Source: Clostridia bacterium | GTDB taxonomy: Bacteria; Bacillota; Clostridia; Christensenellales; Borkfalkiaceae | Length of the DNA: 36,518 nt | Assembly: GCA_900767495.1 (NCBI GenBank) | Contig: CAAFZH010000109.1 | Location: 1-36,518 of the forward strand | Direction of reading: 5' to 3' | Shown here: positions 29,946 to 36,518 of the stretch, one piece after another | How the letters are laid out: every line of letters begins with the position of its first letter | Numbering within the stretch: the first letter of the stretch is position 1 | Translations under genes and position numbers: made by a program | Notes under the pieces: generated by a model | Databases searched by the model: none | The model's input: only the letters and a program-made list of their open reading frames with translations | What the model was told of the DNA's origin: nothing

Positions 29946-31601
29946 TTATTTTGCGGTATTTTGTGCCGCGTTCGGCTTATAACCGTCTTTAAGCGAAACT
30001 ATTTCGGAGAGTACGAGTTTACCGTTTTCGGTCAATTTTTTGTAATATCCCTTACGCATAAGTTGAAAACTCGTTCCGTCGGCAACCCCCGCAAGATACT
30101 TTTCGGCTTTGCCGTTGAAAACGTGAACGCTGTCGTAATTCATTCTTTCGGAAAAATCCTGTCCTGCGTATTCGGCGTCCTTTAAAAGGTAGTCGTACTT
30201 TCTTATCTCGCAGTCCGCGCAGTCCTCGGCGTTCACCCAATGGATAACGCCCTTTACTTTTATACCGCTCGTGTCGCTGCCGCTCCTCGACGAAGGCTCG
30301 TAAGAACATTTAAGTTCGGTTACTTCGCCGTTTTCGTCCGTTACCGCCTCGTCGCACTTAATTATATACGCGTTTTTAAGGCGAACGTAACCGCCGACTT
30401 TCAGACGGAAATATTTTGGCGGAGGATTAAGCGAAAAGTCCTCTTTATCTATCCATATATGCTTGGAAACGGTAATTTTACGCGTCCCCGCAGCCTCGTC
30501 GTTGGGGTTTATCTCGAAATCTTCTTCCTCGGTTTTATCGGGGAAGTTGGTTATGGTTACTTTGAGCGGCTCGGACACAGCCATGGCGCGCTCGGCGTGC
30601 AGGTTAAGATAATCTCTTATAAAATGTTCGAAATAACTTATTTCTATTTCGGAATTAGCCTTTGCGACGCCTATCGCCTCGCAGAAGTTTTTAAGCGCCT
30701 GCGCGGGTACTCCCCTTGCGCGAAGTCCCGTCAGAGTGGGCATACGGGGGTCGTCCCAGCCCGTAACCGCGCCGTCCTCCACGAGTTTTTTAAGATAACG
30801 CTTGCTCATTACCGTGTTGGTAATATTAAGCCTTGCAAATTCTATCTGACGGGGTTTATGCGCAACGCCCGTATTTTCCACGACCCAATTATAAAGCAGT
30901 CTGTGATCTTCGAATTCGAGCGTGCAAAGCGAATAGGTTACGCCCTGCATACTGTCGCAGATGGGGTGCGCGAAGTCGTACATAGGATAGATACACCATT
31001 TATCGCCCGTTCTGTGATGCGTTGCGCGAAGAACCCTGTAAATTACGGGGTCGCGCATATTCACGTTGGGCGAGGACATATCTATTTTGGCGCGCAAAAC
31101 CTTTTCGCCGTCCTTGAACTCGCCGTTTTTCATACCCTCGAAGAGCCTTAAATTCTCTTCCACGCTGCGATTACGCCACGGACTTTCCTTTCCGCCCTCG
31201 GTGAGCGTGCCGCGGTTGGCGGATATCTCTTCCGCCGACCAGTCGCAAACGAAGGCTTTGCCGTCCTTTATGAGTTTTACCGCGCGGGAATAAATTTCGT
31301 CGAAAAAGTCGGACGCGTAATGAATCTCGTACCACTTGAATCCGAGCCACTCTATATCGGCTTTTATAGCCTCCACGAACTCGGTTTTTTCCTTGGACGG
31401 GTTAGTGTCGTCAAAGAAAAGATTACACATTCCGTGATATTTTTCCGCCGTGCCGAAGTTAAGGCAAAGCGACTTTGCATGCCCCACGTGCAGATACCCG
31501 TTGGGTTCGGGCGGGAAACGCGTATGCACTACCGTATTCTTGCCCTCGGCAAGTTCTTCGTTTATAATGTCCTCTATAAAGTTACTCGATTCCGTTTCCA
31601 T
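29946..31601 (-). CDS. glnS: Glutaminyl-tRNA synthetase
   Basis: 551 residues from the ATG at 31601, which has GGAG seven bases upstream; a 13-codon upstream extension covers the promoter and is rejected. GlnRS directly charges tRNA-Gln. Class I signatures: RFPPEPNGYLHVGHAKS with HVGH at 38-41, and VMSKRYL in the KMSKS position. LFFDDTNPSKEKTEFVEAIKADIEWLG and LYNWVVENTGVAHKPRQIEFARLNI separate it from GluRS. The C-terminal anticodon-binding beta-barrel domains are complete. In Firmicutes many species lack GlnRS and use GatCAB transamidation, so its presence is a lineage marker. It is divergent from glyQS. Confidence 0.96.
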   Translation of the reverse strand: METESSNFIEDIINEELAEGKNTVVHTRFPPEPNGYLHVGHAKSLCLNFGTAEKYHGMCNLFFDDTNPSKEKTEFVEAIKADIEWLGFKWYEIHYASDFFDEIYSRAVKLIKDGKAFVCDWSAEEISANRGTLTEGGKESPWRNRSVEENLRLFEGMKNGEFKDGEKVLRAKIDMSSPNVNMRDPVIYRVLRATHHRTGDKWCIYPMYDFAHPICDSMQGVTYSLCTLEFEDHRLLYNWVVENTGVAHKPRQIEFARLNITNTVMSKRYLKKLVEDGAVTGWDDPRMPTLTGLRARGVPAQALKNFCEAIGVAKANSEIEISYFEHFIRDYLNLHAERAMAVSEPLKVTITNFPDKTEEEDFEINPNDEAAGTRKITVSKHIWIDKEDFSLNPPPKYFRLKVGGYVRLKNAYIIKCDEAVTDENGEVTELKCSYEPSSRSGSDTSGIKVKGVIHWVNAEDCADCEIRKYDYLLKDAEYAGQDFSERMNYDSVHVFNGKAEKYLAGVADGTSFQLMRKGYYKKLTENGKLVLSEIVSLKDGYKPNAAQNTAK

Positions 31602-31628
31602 AATCTTACTCCGAATAAATATGCCTAT

Positions 31629-31657
31629 ATCGTACCACAAAACGCAATATTTTGCAA
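31629..31657 (-). promoter_or_regulatory. Promoter of glnS
   Basis: Minus strand: -35 TTGCAA (31652-31657), 17-bp spacer, -10 TACGAT (31629-31634). The start near 31622 gives a leader of about 20 nt, too short for a T-box. Confidence 0.72.
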
Positions 31658-31683
31658 TAATTTTAGTTAAACTTTCAGTTTAC

Positions 31684-31712
31684 TTGACATATTTTTTTTT
31701 ATAGAGTACAAT
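31684..31712 (+). promoter_or_regulatory. Promoter of glyQS, back to back with the glnS promoter
   Basis: Plus strand: -35 TTGACA (31684-31689, perfect), 17-bp spacer with a T-tract, -10 TACAAT (31707-31712). Start near 31719, leaving a leader of about 27 nt before the ATG at 31746. The -35 boxes of glnS and glyQS are 26 bp apart. Confidence 0.88.
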
Positions 31713-31745
31713 GTATCCGTTAAAAAAATACGGAGTTTGACTTAT

Positions 31746-33131
31746 ATGGAAGAGAAAAGAGCCGTTACTATGGACAAAATAGTAAATCTTTGCAAATCCC
31801 GCGGAATTATTTTTGCGGGCAGCGATATTTACGGCGGTATGGGCAACACGTGGGATTACGGTCCTATCGGAGTTGAAATAAAGAACAATATCAAGCGCAG
31901 TTGGTGGAAAAAGTTCGTTCAGGAGAGCGAAAACTCCTTCGGCGTGGACGCGGCTATACTTATGAACAGCAGAGTCTGGGAGGCGTCGGGACACACCGCG
32001 AGTTTCTCCGACCCTAAAATGGACTGCAAAAACTGCAAGAGCCGTCAGCGCGCGGACAACCTCATAGAGGCGCACTCCAAGGGTACGGTAAACCCCGACG
32101 CGATGAGTCAGGAAGAAATGCAGGCGTATATCAACGAACATCAGGTTAAATGTCCTATATGCGGCACTTTCAACTGGACGCCCATAAGAAATTTCAACCT
32201 TATGTTTGAAACCTCGCGCGGAGTTACCGACGATAATCAGAACAAGATTTATCTTCGTCCCGAAACGGCGCAGGGCGAATTCGTAAACTTTCAGAACGTT
32301 CAGCGCAGTATGCGCGCCAAAGTGCCTTTCGGTATAGCGCAGGTTGGTAAAGCCTTCCGTAACGAGATAACCCCCGGCAACTTCATTTTCAGAACGATAG
32401 AGTTCGAGCAGATGGAACATCAATGGTTCTGCAAAGAAGGCACGGATTTAGAGTATTACGAGTATTACAAGAAAGCCGCTTGGGACTACTTGTTGTCGCT
32501 CGGCTTTAAAGGCGAACATTTGCGCTACAAAGACCACGACAAACTCGCGCACTACGCAAAATGCGCGTGCGATATACAATACCTGTTCCCCATGGGTTGG
32601 TCGGAACTCAACGGCATACACAACCGCACGAATTACGATCTTACCCGCCATCAGGAATATTCGGGCAAGAGCATGCTCTACGTAGACCCCGTAACGGGCG
32701 AAAAGTATATCCCCTACGATATAGAATATTCTATCGGCGCGGACAGACTTATGCTTGCGGTACTGACCGAGGCTTACGACGAGGAAAAACTCGACGACGG
32801 CGAAACGCGCGTGGTAATGCACTTCCACCCCGCGCTTGCGGCGTATAAAGTTGCGGTTCTCCCATTACAAAAGAAAGAGATGGGCGAAAAAGCCAAAGCC
32901 GTTTACAAAGAACTTTGCCGCCACTTTGCCTGCACTTACGACGAGGCCGGTTCTATCGGCAAGAGATACCGCCGTCAGGACGAAATAGGCACGCCGTACT
33001 GCATAACGATAGATTTCGACACTTTGAGCGACGACACCGTTACCCTTCGCGACCGCGACACTATGCAGCAAATCCGCCTGCCGATTTCCGAAATAGTAAA
33101 TTACGTTACCCCGAAAATAACTTTATATTGA
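31746..33131 (+). CDS. glyQS: Glycyl-tRNA synthetase, dimeric type
   Basis: 461 residues from the ATG at 31746, ten bases after GGAG; a TTG three codons upstream is too close to that site. Class II synthetase of the single-chain homodimeric type found in archaea, eukaryotes and many Gram-positives, not the two-gene tetramer. Signatures: SRGIIFAGSDIYGGMGNTWDYGPIGVEIKNNIKRSWW (motif 1), FNLMFETSRGVTDD, YLRPETAQGEFVNFQNVQRSMRAKVPFGIAQVGKAFRNEITPGNFIFRTIEFEQMEHQWFC (motif 2 region), and SIGADRLMLAVLTEAY (motif 3). Cys-rich CKNCKSRQRADNLIEAH with VKCPICGTF probably forms a zinc site. The C-terminal anticodon-binding domain ends LPISEIVNYV. A clear promoter and a very strong terminator flank it, so it is monocistronic. 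Confidence 0.96.
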   Translation: MEEKRAVTMDKIVNLCKSRGIIFAGSDIYGGMGNTWDYGPIGVEIKNNIKRSWWKKFVQESENSFGVDAAILMNSRVWEASGHTASFSDPKMDCKNCKSRQRADNLIEAHSKGTVNPDAMSQEEMQAYINEHQVKCPICGTFNWTPIRNFNLMFETSRGVTDDNQNKIYLRPETAQGEFVNFQNVQRSMRAKVPFGIAQVGKAFRNEITPGNFIFRTIEFEQMEHQWFCKEGTDLEYYEYYKKAAWDYLLSLGFKGEHLRYKDHDKLAHYAKCACDIQYLFPMGWSELNGIHNRTNYDLTRHQEYSGKSMLYVDPVTGEKYIPYDIEYSIGADRLMLAVLTEAYDEEKLDDGETRVVMHFHPALAAYKVAVLPLQKKEMGEKAKAVYKELCRHFACTYDEAGSIGKRYRRQDEIGTPYCITIDFDTLSDDTVTLRDRDTMQQIRLPISEIVNYVTPKITLY

Positions 33132-33151
33132 TTTTAACGCGTAAACGCACG

Positions 33152-33189
33152 AGTGCGGCGGAGGCAATTTTGCCTCCGCCGCACTTTTT
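33152..33189 (+). terminator. Terminator of glyQS
   Basis: Plus strand: a 16-bp perfect stem (33152-33167 with 33170-33185) with a 2-nt loop, followed by a T-run. It begins about 20 bases after the glyQS stop. Confidence 0.94.
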
Positions 33190-33199
33190 AAATTCAACT

Positions 33200-33502
33200 G
33201 TCATTGCGAGGCACGAAGTGCCGCGGCAGTCCCCAAACCAAGGGCGTCATATTGAGCGATAGCGAAATATCCCACCGAACTATCGACAAGCCTGATATAC
33301 TGTCTTTGCGAGCGCAGCGAAGCAATCTCCCGGGAGGGTGGAAAAACACGGCATATTGAGCGCAAGCGAAAGATCCCACAACCAAAGTGATAAAGTATAT
33401 GCCTGTCTGTTCTTCGGTGGGATTCTTCACTATCGCTCAGAATGACGTGTAGTTTCGCTTCCTCCTTCGGGGGAAAAGTGGCGCAACGCGCCGATAGGGG
33501 AT
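33200..33502. repeat. Composite cluster of dispersed palindromic repeats
   Basis: No gene is visible between glyQS and the beta-galactosidase gene. In order: a TCATTGCGAGG-type fragment (33200-33235); a left end of the CGTCATATTGAGCG element (33245-33279); a TTTGCGAGCGCAGCGAAGC fragment with AATCTCCCGGGAG (33303-33336); a nearly complete CGTCATATTGAGCG element (33351-33448); and a GCTTCCTCCTTCGGGGG unit (33457-33502). Three repeat families are interleaved, suggesting a landing spot used repeatedly. Long ORFs through it are spurious. Confidence 0.85.
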
Positions 33503-33510
33503 AAAACGAA

Positions 33511-33550
33511 AAATACGCCGAGGCGGGCATCCGCTCGCCTCGGCGTATTT
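33511..33550 (-). terminator. Terminator of the beta-galactosidase gene
   Basis: A 15-bp perfect stem (33511-33525 with 33536-33550) and a 10-nt loop; the minus strand ends in a U-run (stem U plus the A-run at 33509-33513). It begins three bases after the lacZ stop codon. The plus strand also has T residues after the stem. Confidence 0.9.
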
Positions 33551-33553
33551 ATC

Positions 33554-36154
33554 TTAAACTTCCTCAAAACTTATTCTGAATTTATTTTCGCCCTGCATCG
33601 GAGCGTGATATTTTTCGTTTAATTCCGGTCCGCAGGAATTAGTGCCTATTCCGCTCATCGCTACGTCTAAACAAATATAAGTCGCGTCGCTCTTGCCGAG
33701 TTCGTGATTGTGCGCCGTAGCGGTAAGTTTTTCCGTGGAATACGGCAAAACGCTGAAACTGAAAGGCTTTTCGGCGGTGATATTCATTCCGCCTATCTTT
33801 AGATAACTCGAATAATAGTGGCTGCCGCATTCCTGCGGTTTAAGATTATCCGCCATATTTTCCTTTACGGTAGAAGTAAATTCGCCAACCGTGGTATAAA
33901 CGCGCTTGTCGATATAACTCTCGCCCTTGCCGTAGCCGAAGAAGGTAAATTCGTTATTTCTTTTGTTTATCGCAAAAGTCAAACCTATTCTCGGCAAATA
34001 ACCGACGAAATCCGCCACTTTATACTTAAGCCCTATATCCACCGCGTCGTTATAAGCGGTTATATCCAAAGTGAAATCCATTATGGGCATAAGGCAGTTT
34101 TTAACGAGTTTACCGACTATAACGCAATTGTTTTTATCGCGTTTAATCTCGTAAGCCTCGCACCGCGCGCCCTCGAACTGCGCCCAACGATTGCGAACGT
34201 TTCTGTCGTTGTCGATATACGCGCGCAGATAATTTATTTTTATCGGGGCTTTTAATTCGACCCTCTCGCCGAGCGAGGTTATCTCGCACGACCTTTCGTC
34301 AATTTTTATACAAGCGGGATTGTCGGCTTTTAAAGGTTTTAGCGGCGCGCAAAGAGAACGCTCTTCGTCGGGATAAATTTTTCCGCCGTAAACCGCAGCC
34401 ATTTCAAGCGTGTTGCTCTTGATTTTTCTGTCCGCGCCGACGAGTCCGTCCACGCAGAAATTACCGTCGTGTTCGGTTTCGCCGAAGTCGCCGCCGTAAT
34501 ACAGTTTACCGTCTAATCTTACCGCGTGGTCGCACCATTCCCAAATAAAACCGCCCATAAGACGATTACTTGAATTTATAACCTTCCAATAATCGGATAA
34601 ATCGCCGTTGGAATTACCCATAGCGTGCGAATATTCGCACAAAACAAGCGGGCGTTTTTCGCGTTCGTCGGTCAGGAACTCGTCCCTTATCCATTCGGGC
34701 GAGGCGTACATTCTGCTTGCCATATCTATACGCTTTGCCGACTCGTAATACGCCTCTTTATCGCGCGGAGAAAGTTCCCACGCGCCCTCGTAATGCAAGG
34801 GGCGATCGTCGTGCGCCTTTATATAGTCCGCGCCGCGGTAAAACGCCGTACCATACGCGCTCTCGTTGCCGAGCGACCATATAATTACGCAGGTCGCGTT
34901 TTTATCGCGCTCGTAAAGGCAGACTTCCCTTTGATAAATGCCTTTTTCAAAAAAGTCGCTGTCGGCGTACTCTTTCCACTTTGCCCACTCCCAACCCGCC
35001 GTGCAAGACAACGCTCCGTGAGTTTCTACGTCCGCCTCGTCAAGGATATATAAACCGTACTTGTCGCAAAGTTCGTAAAACTCGGGTATATCGGGATAAT
35101 GCGAAGTACGAACGGAGTTCACTCCCAAAGACTTCATAAGTTTTATATCCTTTAAAGTCTTTTCCACGGTAACCGTCGCGCCCGTGTCGGGGTCGCTCTC
35201 GTGGCGGTTCACGCCCTTGAGTTTTATATGCTCGCCGTTTATTTTAAACACGCCGTTTTCTATTTTAACCGACCTTACGCCTATCTTCTTTTCTATTTTT
35301 TCGCCGTTCGCGGTCAAGGTTAAAGTATACAGATAAGGCGATTTATCCGTCCAAAGTTGAGGGTTTTGAATACGGATTTGCGCCTTTTCGCCCACGGCGA
35401 GCGTTCCGCTCTGCCCCGCAATACTATAATTAAATTTCGTTCCGCGAATATTTTCCAAGGTGATAACGCCCTCGCCGCCCATAAGGTCGCTCGTCGCCTT
35501 AAAATCGACTATATGCTCCTCGGGGCGCACGAGAATATAAACGCTGCGGAATATGCCCGTAAAGCGGAATTTATCCTGACACTCGAGGTAACTCGCCGCG
35601 CTCCACTTTAAAACGACCGCGTCGATAACGTTTTTACCGCTGACTAAAAGCGAGGTTATATCGAACTCGCTCGTTGCGTGCGAAATCTGACTGAAACCCG
35701 CCTTTTCGCCGTTTACGAAAAGATAAAAGAAACTATCCACACCCTCGAAATTAAGGTAATATTTTTCGCCGCTTTTAAGTTTAAGGTTAAAAGTTTTGCG
35801 GTAATGATAAACGGGGTTTTCGTTAGGCACGCGCGGCGGATCCACGGGGAACGGATAGCGACTGTTTATATACTGTATATGGTCGTAGCCGCTTAATTGC
35901 ACGCAGGACGGAACGGCTATTTTAGCCGTCAGACGCTCGTTTATATCGGTTAAACGTTCTATACCGATATATTCCTTAATATACCACTCGCCGTTAAGTG
36001 AGATAAACCTGCTGCTTTTTTCACGATTTATAATACCGCTTGAGTAGCGGATTTTTTCACGCTCGTTAAAAGGGATATAATACGCCCTCGGCGGCTCTAC
36101 GCCGAGCCTTTCCATCGTCTGAAATTCTTTATTAAAAAGTACGCAATTTTCCAT
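33554..36154 (-). CDS. lacZ: Beta-galactosidase, glycoside hydrolase family 2 (LacZ type)
   Basis: 866 residues from the ATG at 36154, which has GGAGGT five bases upstream; the 15-codon upstream extension overlaps the promoter. No signal peptide, so it is cytoplasmic. Domains in order: GH2 sugar-binding domain with VPSCVQLSGYDHIQY and the FVNGEKAGFSQ loop (about 80-215), an Ig-like domain (about 215-310), the TIM barrel (about 310-590) and a C-terminal LacZ small-chain domain (about 640-866) with NRWAQF and a PQECGSH motif. The catalytic acid/base is Glu431 in WSLGNESAYG, the nucleophile Glu507 in LCEYSHAMGNSNG; GVNRHESDPDTG and FIWEWCDHA are further signatures. It is shorter than E. coli LacZ (1024). 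No transporter or regulator is adjacent; the natural substrate could be a galactoside other than lactose. Confidence 0.92.
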   Translation of the reverse strand: MENCVLFNKEFQTMERLGVEPPRAYYIPFNEREKIRYSSGIINREKSSRFISLNGEWYIKEYIGIERLTDINERLTAKIAVPSCVQLSGYDHIQYINSRYPFPVDPPRVPNENPVYHYRKTFNLKLKSGEKYYLNFEGVDSFFYLFVNGEKAGFSQISHATSEFDITSLLVSGKNVIDAVVLKWSAASYLECQDKFRFTGIFRSVYILVRPEEHIVDFKATSDLMGGEGVITLENIRGTKFNYSIAGQSGTLAVGEKAQIRIQNPQLWTDKSPYLYTLTLTANGEKIEKKIGVRSVKIENGVFKINGEHIKLKGVNRHESDPDTGATVTVEKTLKDIKLMKSLGVNSVRTSHYPDIPEFYELCDKYGLYILDEADVETHGALSCTAGWEWAKWKEYADSDFFEKGIYQREVCLYERDKNATCVIIWSLGNESAYGTAFYRGADYIKAHDDRPLHYEGAWELSPRDKEAYYESAKRIDMASRMYASPEWIRDEFLTDEREKRPLVLCEYSHAMGNSNGDLSDYWKVINSSNRLMGGFIWEWCDHAVRLDGKLYYGGDFGETEHDGNFCVDGLVGADRKIKSNTLEMAAVYGGKIYPDEERSLCAPLKPLKADNPACIKIDERSCEITSLGERVELKAPIKINYLRAYIDNDRNVRNRWAQFEGARCEAYEIKRDKNNCVIVGKLVKNCLMPIMDFTLDITAYNDAVDIGLKYKVADFVGYLPRIGLTFAINKRNNEFTFFGYGKGESYIDKRVYTTVGEFTSTVKENMADNLKPQECGSHYYSSYLKIGGMNITAEKPFSFSVLPYSTEKLTATAHNHELGKSDATYICLDVAMSGIGTNSCGPELNEKYHAPMQGENKFRISFEEV

Positions 36155-36170
36155 AACGACCTCCGAATAT

Positions 36171-36199
36171 ATTTTACCAAAACCCGCCGCAACTGTCAA
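36171..36199 (-). promoter_or_regulatory. Promoter of the beta-galactosidase gene
   Basis: Minus strand: -35 TTGACA (36194-36199, perfect), 17-bp spacer, -10 TAAAAT (36171-36176). Transcription would begin within about ten bases of the -10, leaving an extremely short leader that still includes the GGAGGT at 36160-36166. No clear operator or CRE-like palindrome is visible at the start. Confidence 0.85.
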
Positions 36200-36275
36200 C
36201 GGATAAAACGTGATTATTTCAACTTAATAATTTAGTACATAAATTACATAGAAAACTGCTATACACGGTGCTACC

Positions 36276-36518
36276 CGTCATATTGAGCGTTAGCGAAATA
36301 TCCTTTATTTTTTACGTCATATTGAGCGCAAGCGAAATATCCCACGACCAAAGTGAAAAAGTACATATACCCGTCAGTTCTTCGGTGGGATTCTTCACTA
36401 TCGTTCAGAATGACGTATAAAAAAAGTACGTCATATTGAGCGCAGCGAAATATCCCACGACCAAAGTGAAAAAGTACATATACCCGTCAGTTCTTCGGTG
36501 GGATTCTTCACTATCGTT
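36276..36518. repeat. Tandem copies of the CGTCATATTGAGCG palindromic element
   Basis: A partial copy (36276-36303), a full copy (36315-36415, flanked by TA on both sides) and a further copy from 36429 to the window end. The last two are nearly identical over their overlap; the second lacks two bases in the left arm (GCGCAGCG against GCGCAAGCG region). The copies are in direct orientation, spaced by an A-rich linker. The A/T-rich stretch from 36200 to 36275 holds nothing that I can identify. Confidence 0.88.

Noticed and set aside
33194..33530. Two overlapping minus-strand reading frames of 78 and 109 residues beside the beta-galactosidase gene
   Set aside because: Both are composed of repeat-family sequence and have no homology-like features or start signals.

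Overview
The window looks like a chromosomal segment of a low-to-mid GC Firmicutes-type bacterium, most likely an uncultured Clostridia lineage. The evidence is the complete S10-spc-alpha ribosomal cluster in Clostridia order (with rpsD between rpsK and rpoA, a zinc-type S14, and adk-map-infA-rpmJ after secY), the Bacillus-like tmk-holB-ricT-yabB-rsmI block, zinc-type adenylate kinase, a dimeric GlyRS, and strong GGAGG ribosome binding sites. I cannot fix the genus. There are no rRNA, tRNA, CRISPR, prophage or transposase genes that I can support.

Layout. 13-1229 and 1287-2773 (minus): an operon of yabB/trmN6, rsmI, a small leucine-rich-repeat exported protein and a YfbR-type HD nucleotidase, ending in a poly-U terminator at the left edge. 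2850-3052: fragments of a palindromic dispersed repeat. 3103-3401: a self-contained ferredoxin unit with its own promoter and terminator, too short to appear among longer ORFs. 3440-11288 (minus): a long operon from a 1276-residue membrane/coiled-coil protein through greA, an unknown membrane-anchored protein, tmk, holB and ricT. 11289-11606: a divergent regulatory region with repeated decamers. 11607-12773 (plus): a DUF4417 gene, apparently leaderless. 12793-12971: more palindromic repeats. 13093-28715 (minus): 31 genes from rpsJ to rplQ, read from a strong promoter at 28974-29002 through a structured ~250-nt leader containing a terminator hairpin (an attenuator candidate), and closed by a terminator at 13031-13072. 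29172-31601 (minus): glnS and a CvpA-like membrane protein. 31684-33189 (plus): glyQS, divergent from glnS, with clear promoter and terminator. 33200-33502: repeat cluster. 33511-36199 (minus): a LacZ-type beta-galactosidase with promoter and terminator. 36276-36518: a tandem pair of the palindromic repeat running off the end.

Functionally the window is mostly information processing: ribosome, RNA polymerase alpha, Sec translocon, initiation factor, methionine aminopeptidase, adenylate and thymidylate kinases, two tRNA synthetases, rRNA and tRNA methylases and clamp-loader delta prime. The parts least explained by known families are the large signal-peptide/ectodomain/transmembrane/coiled-coil protein with a duplicated C-terminal cytoplasmic module, the S10 leader attenuator, the leaderless DUF4417 gene and the repeat-bearing tail of ribosomal protein L24. 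Start codons were moved inward for several genes where a Shine-Dalgarno sequence decides the start (lrr gene, infA, rpsE, rpsH, rpsQ, rpmC, rplD, glnS, glyQS, lacZ and the large membrane protein).
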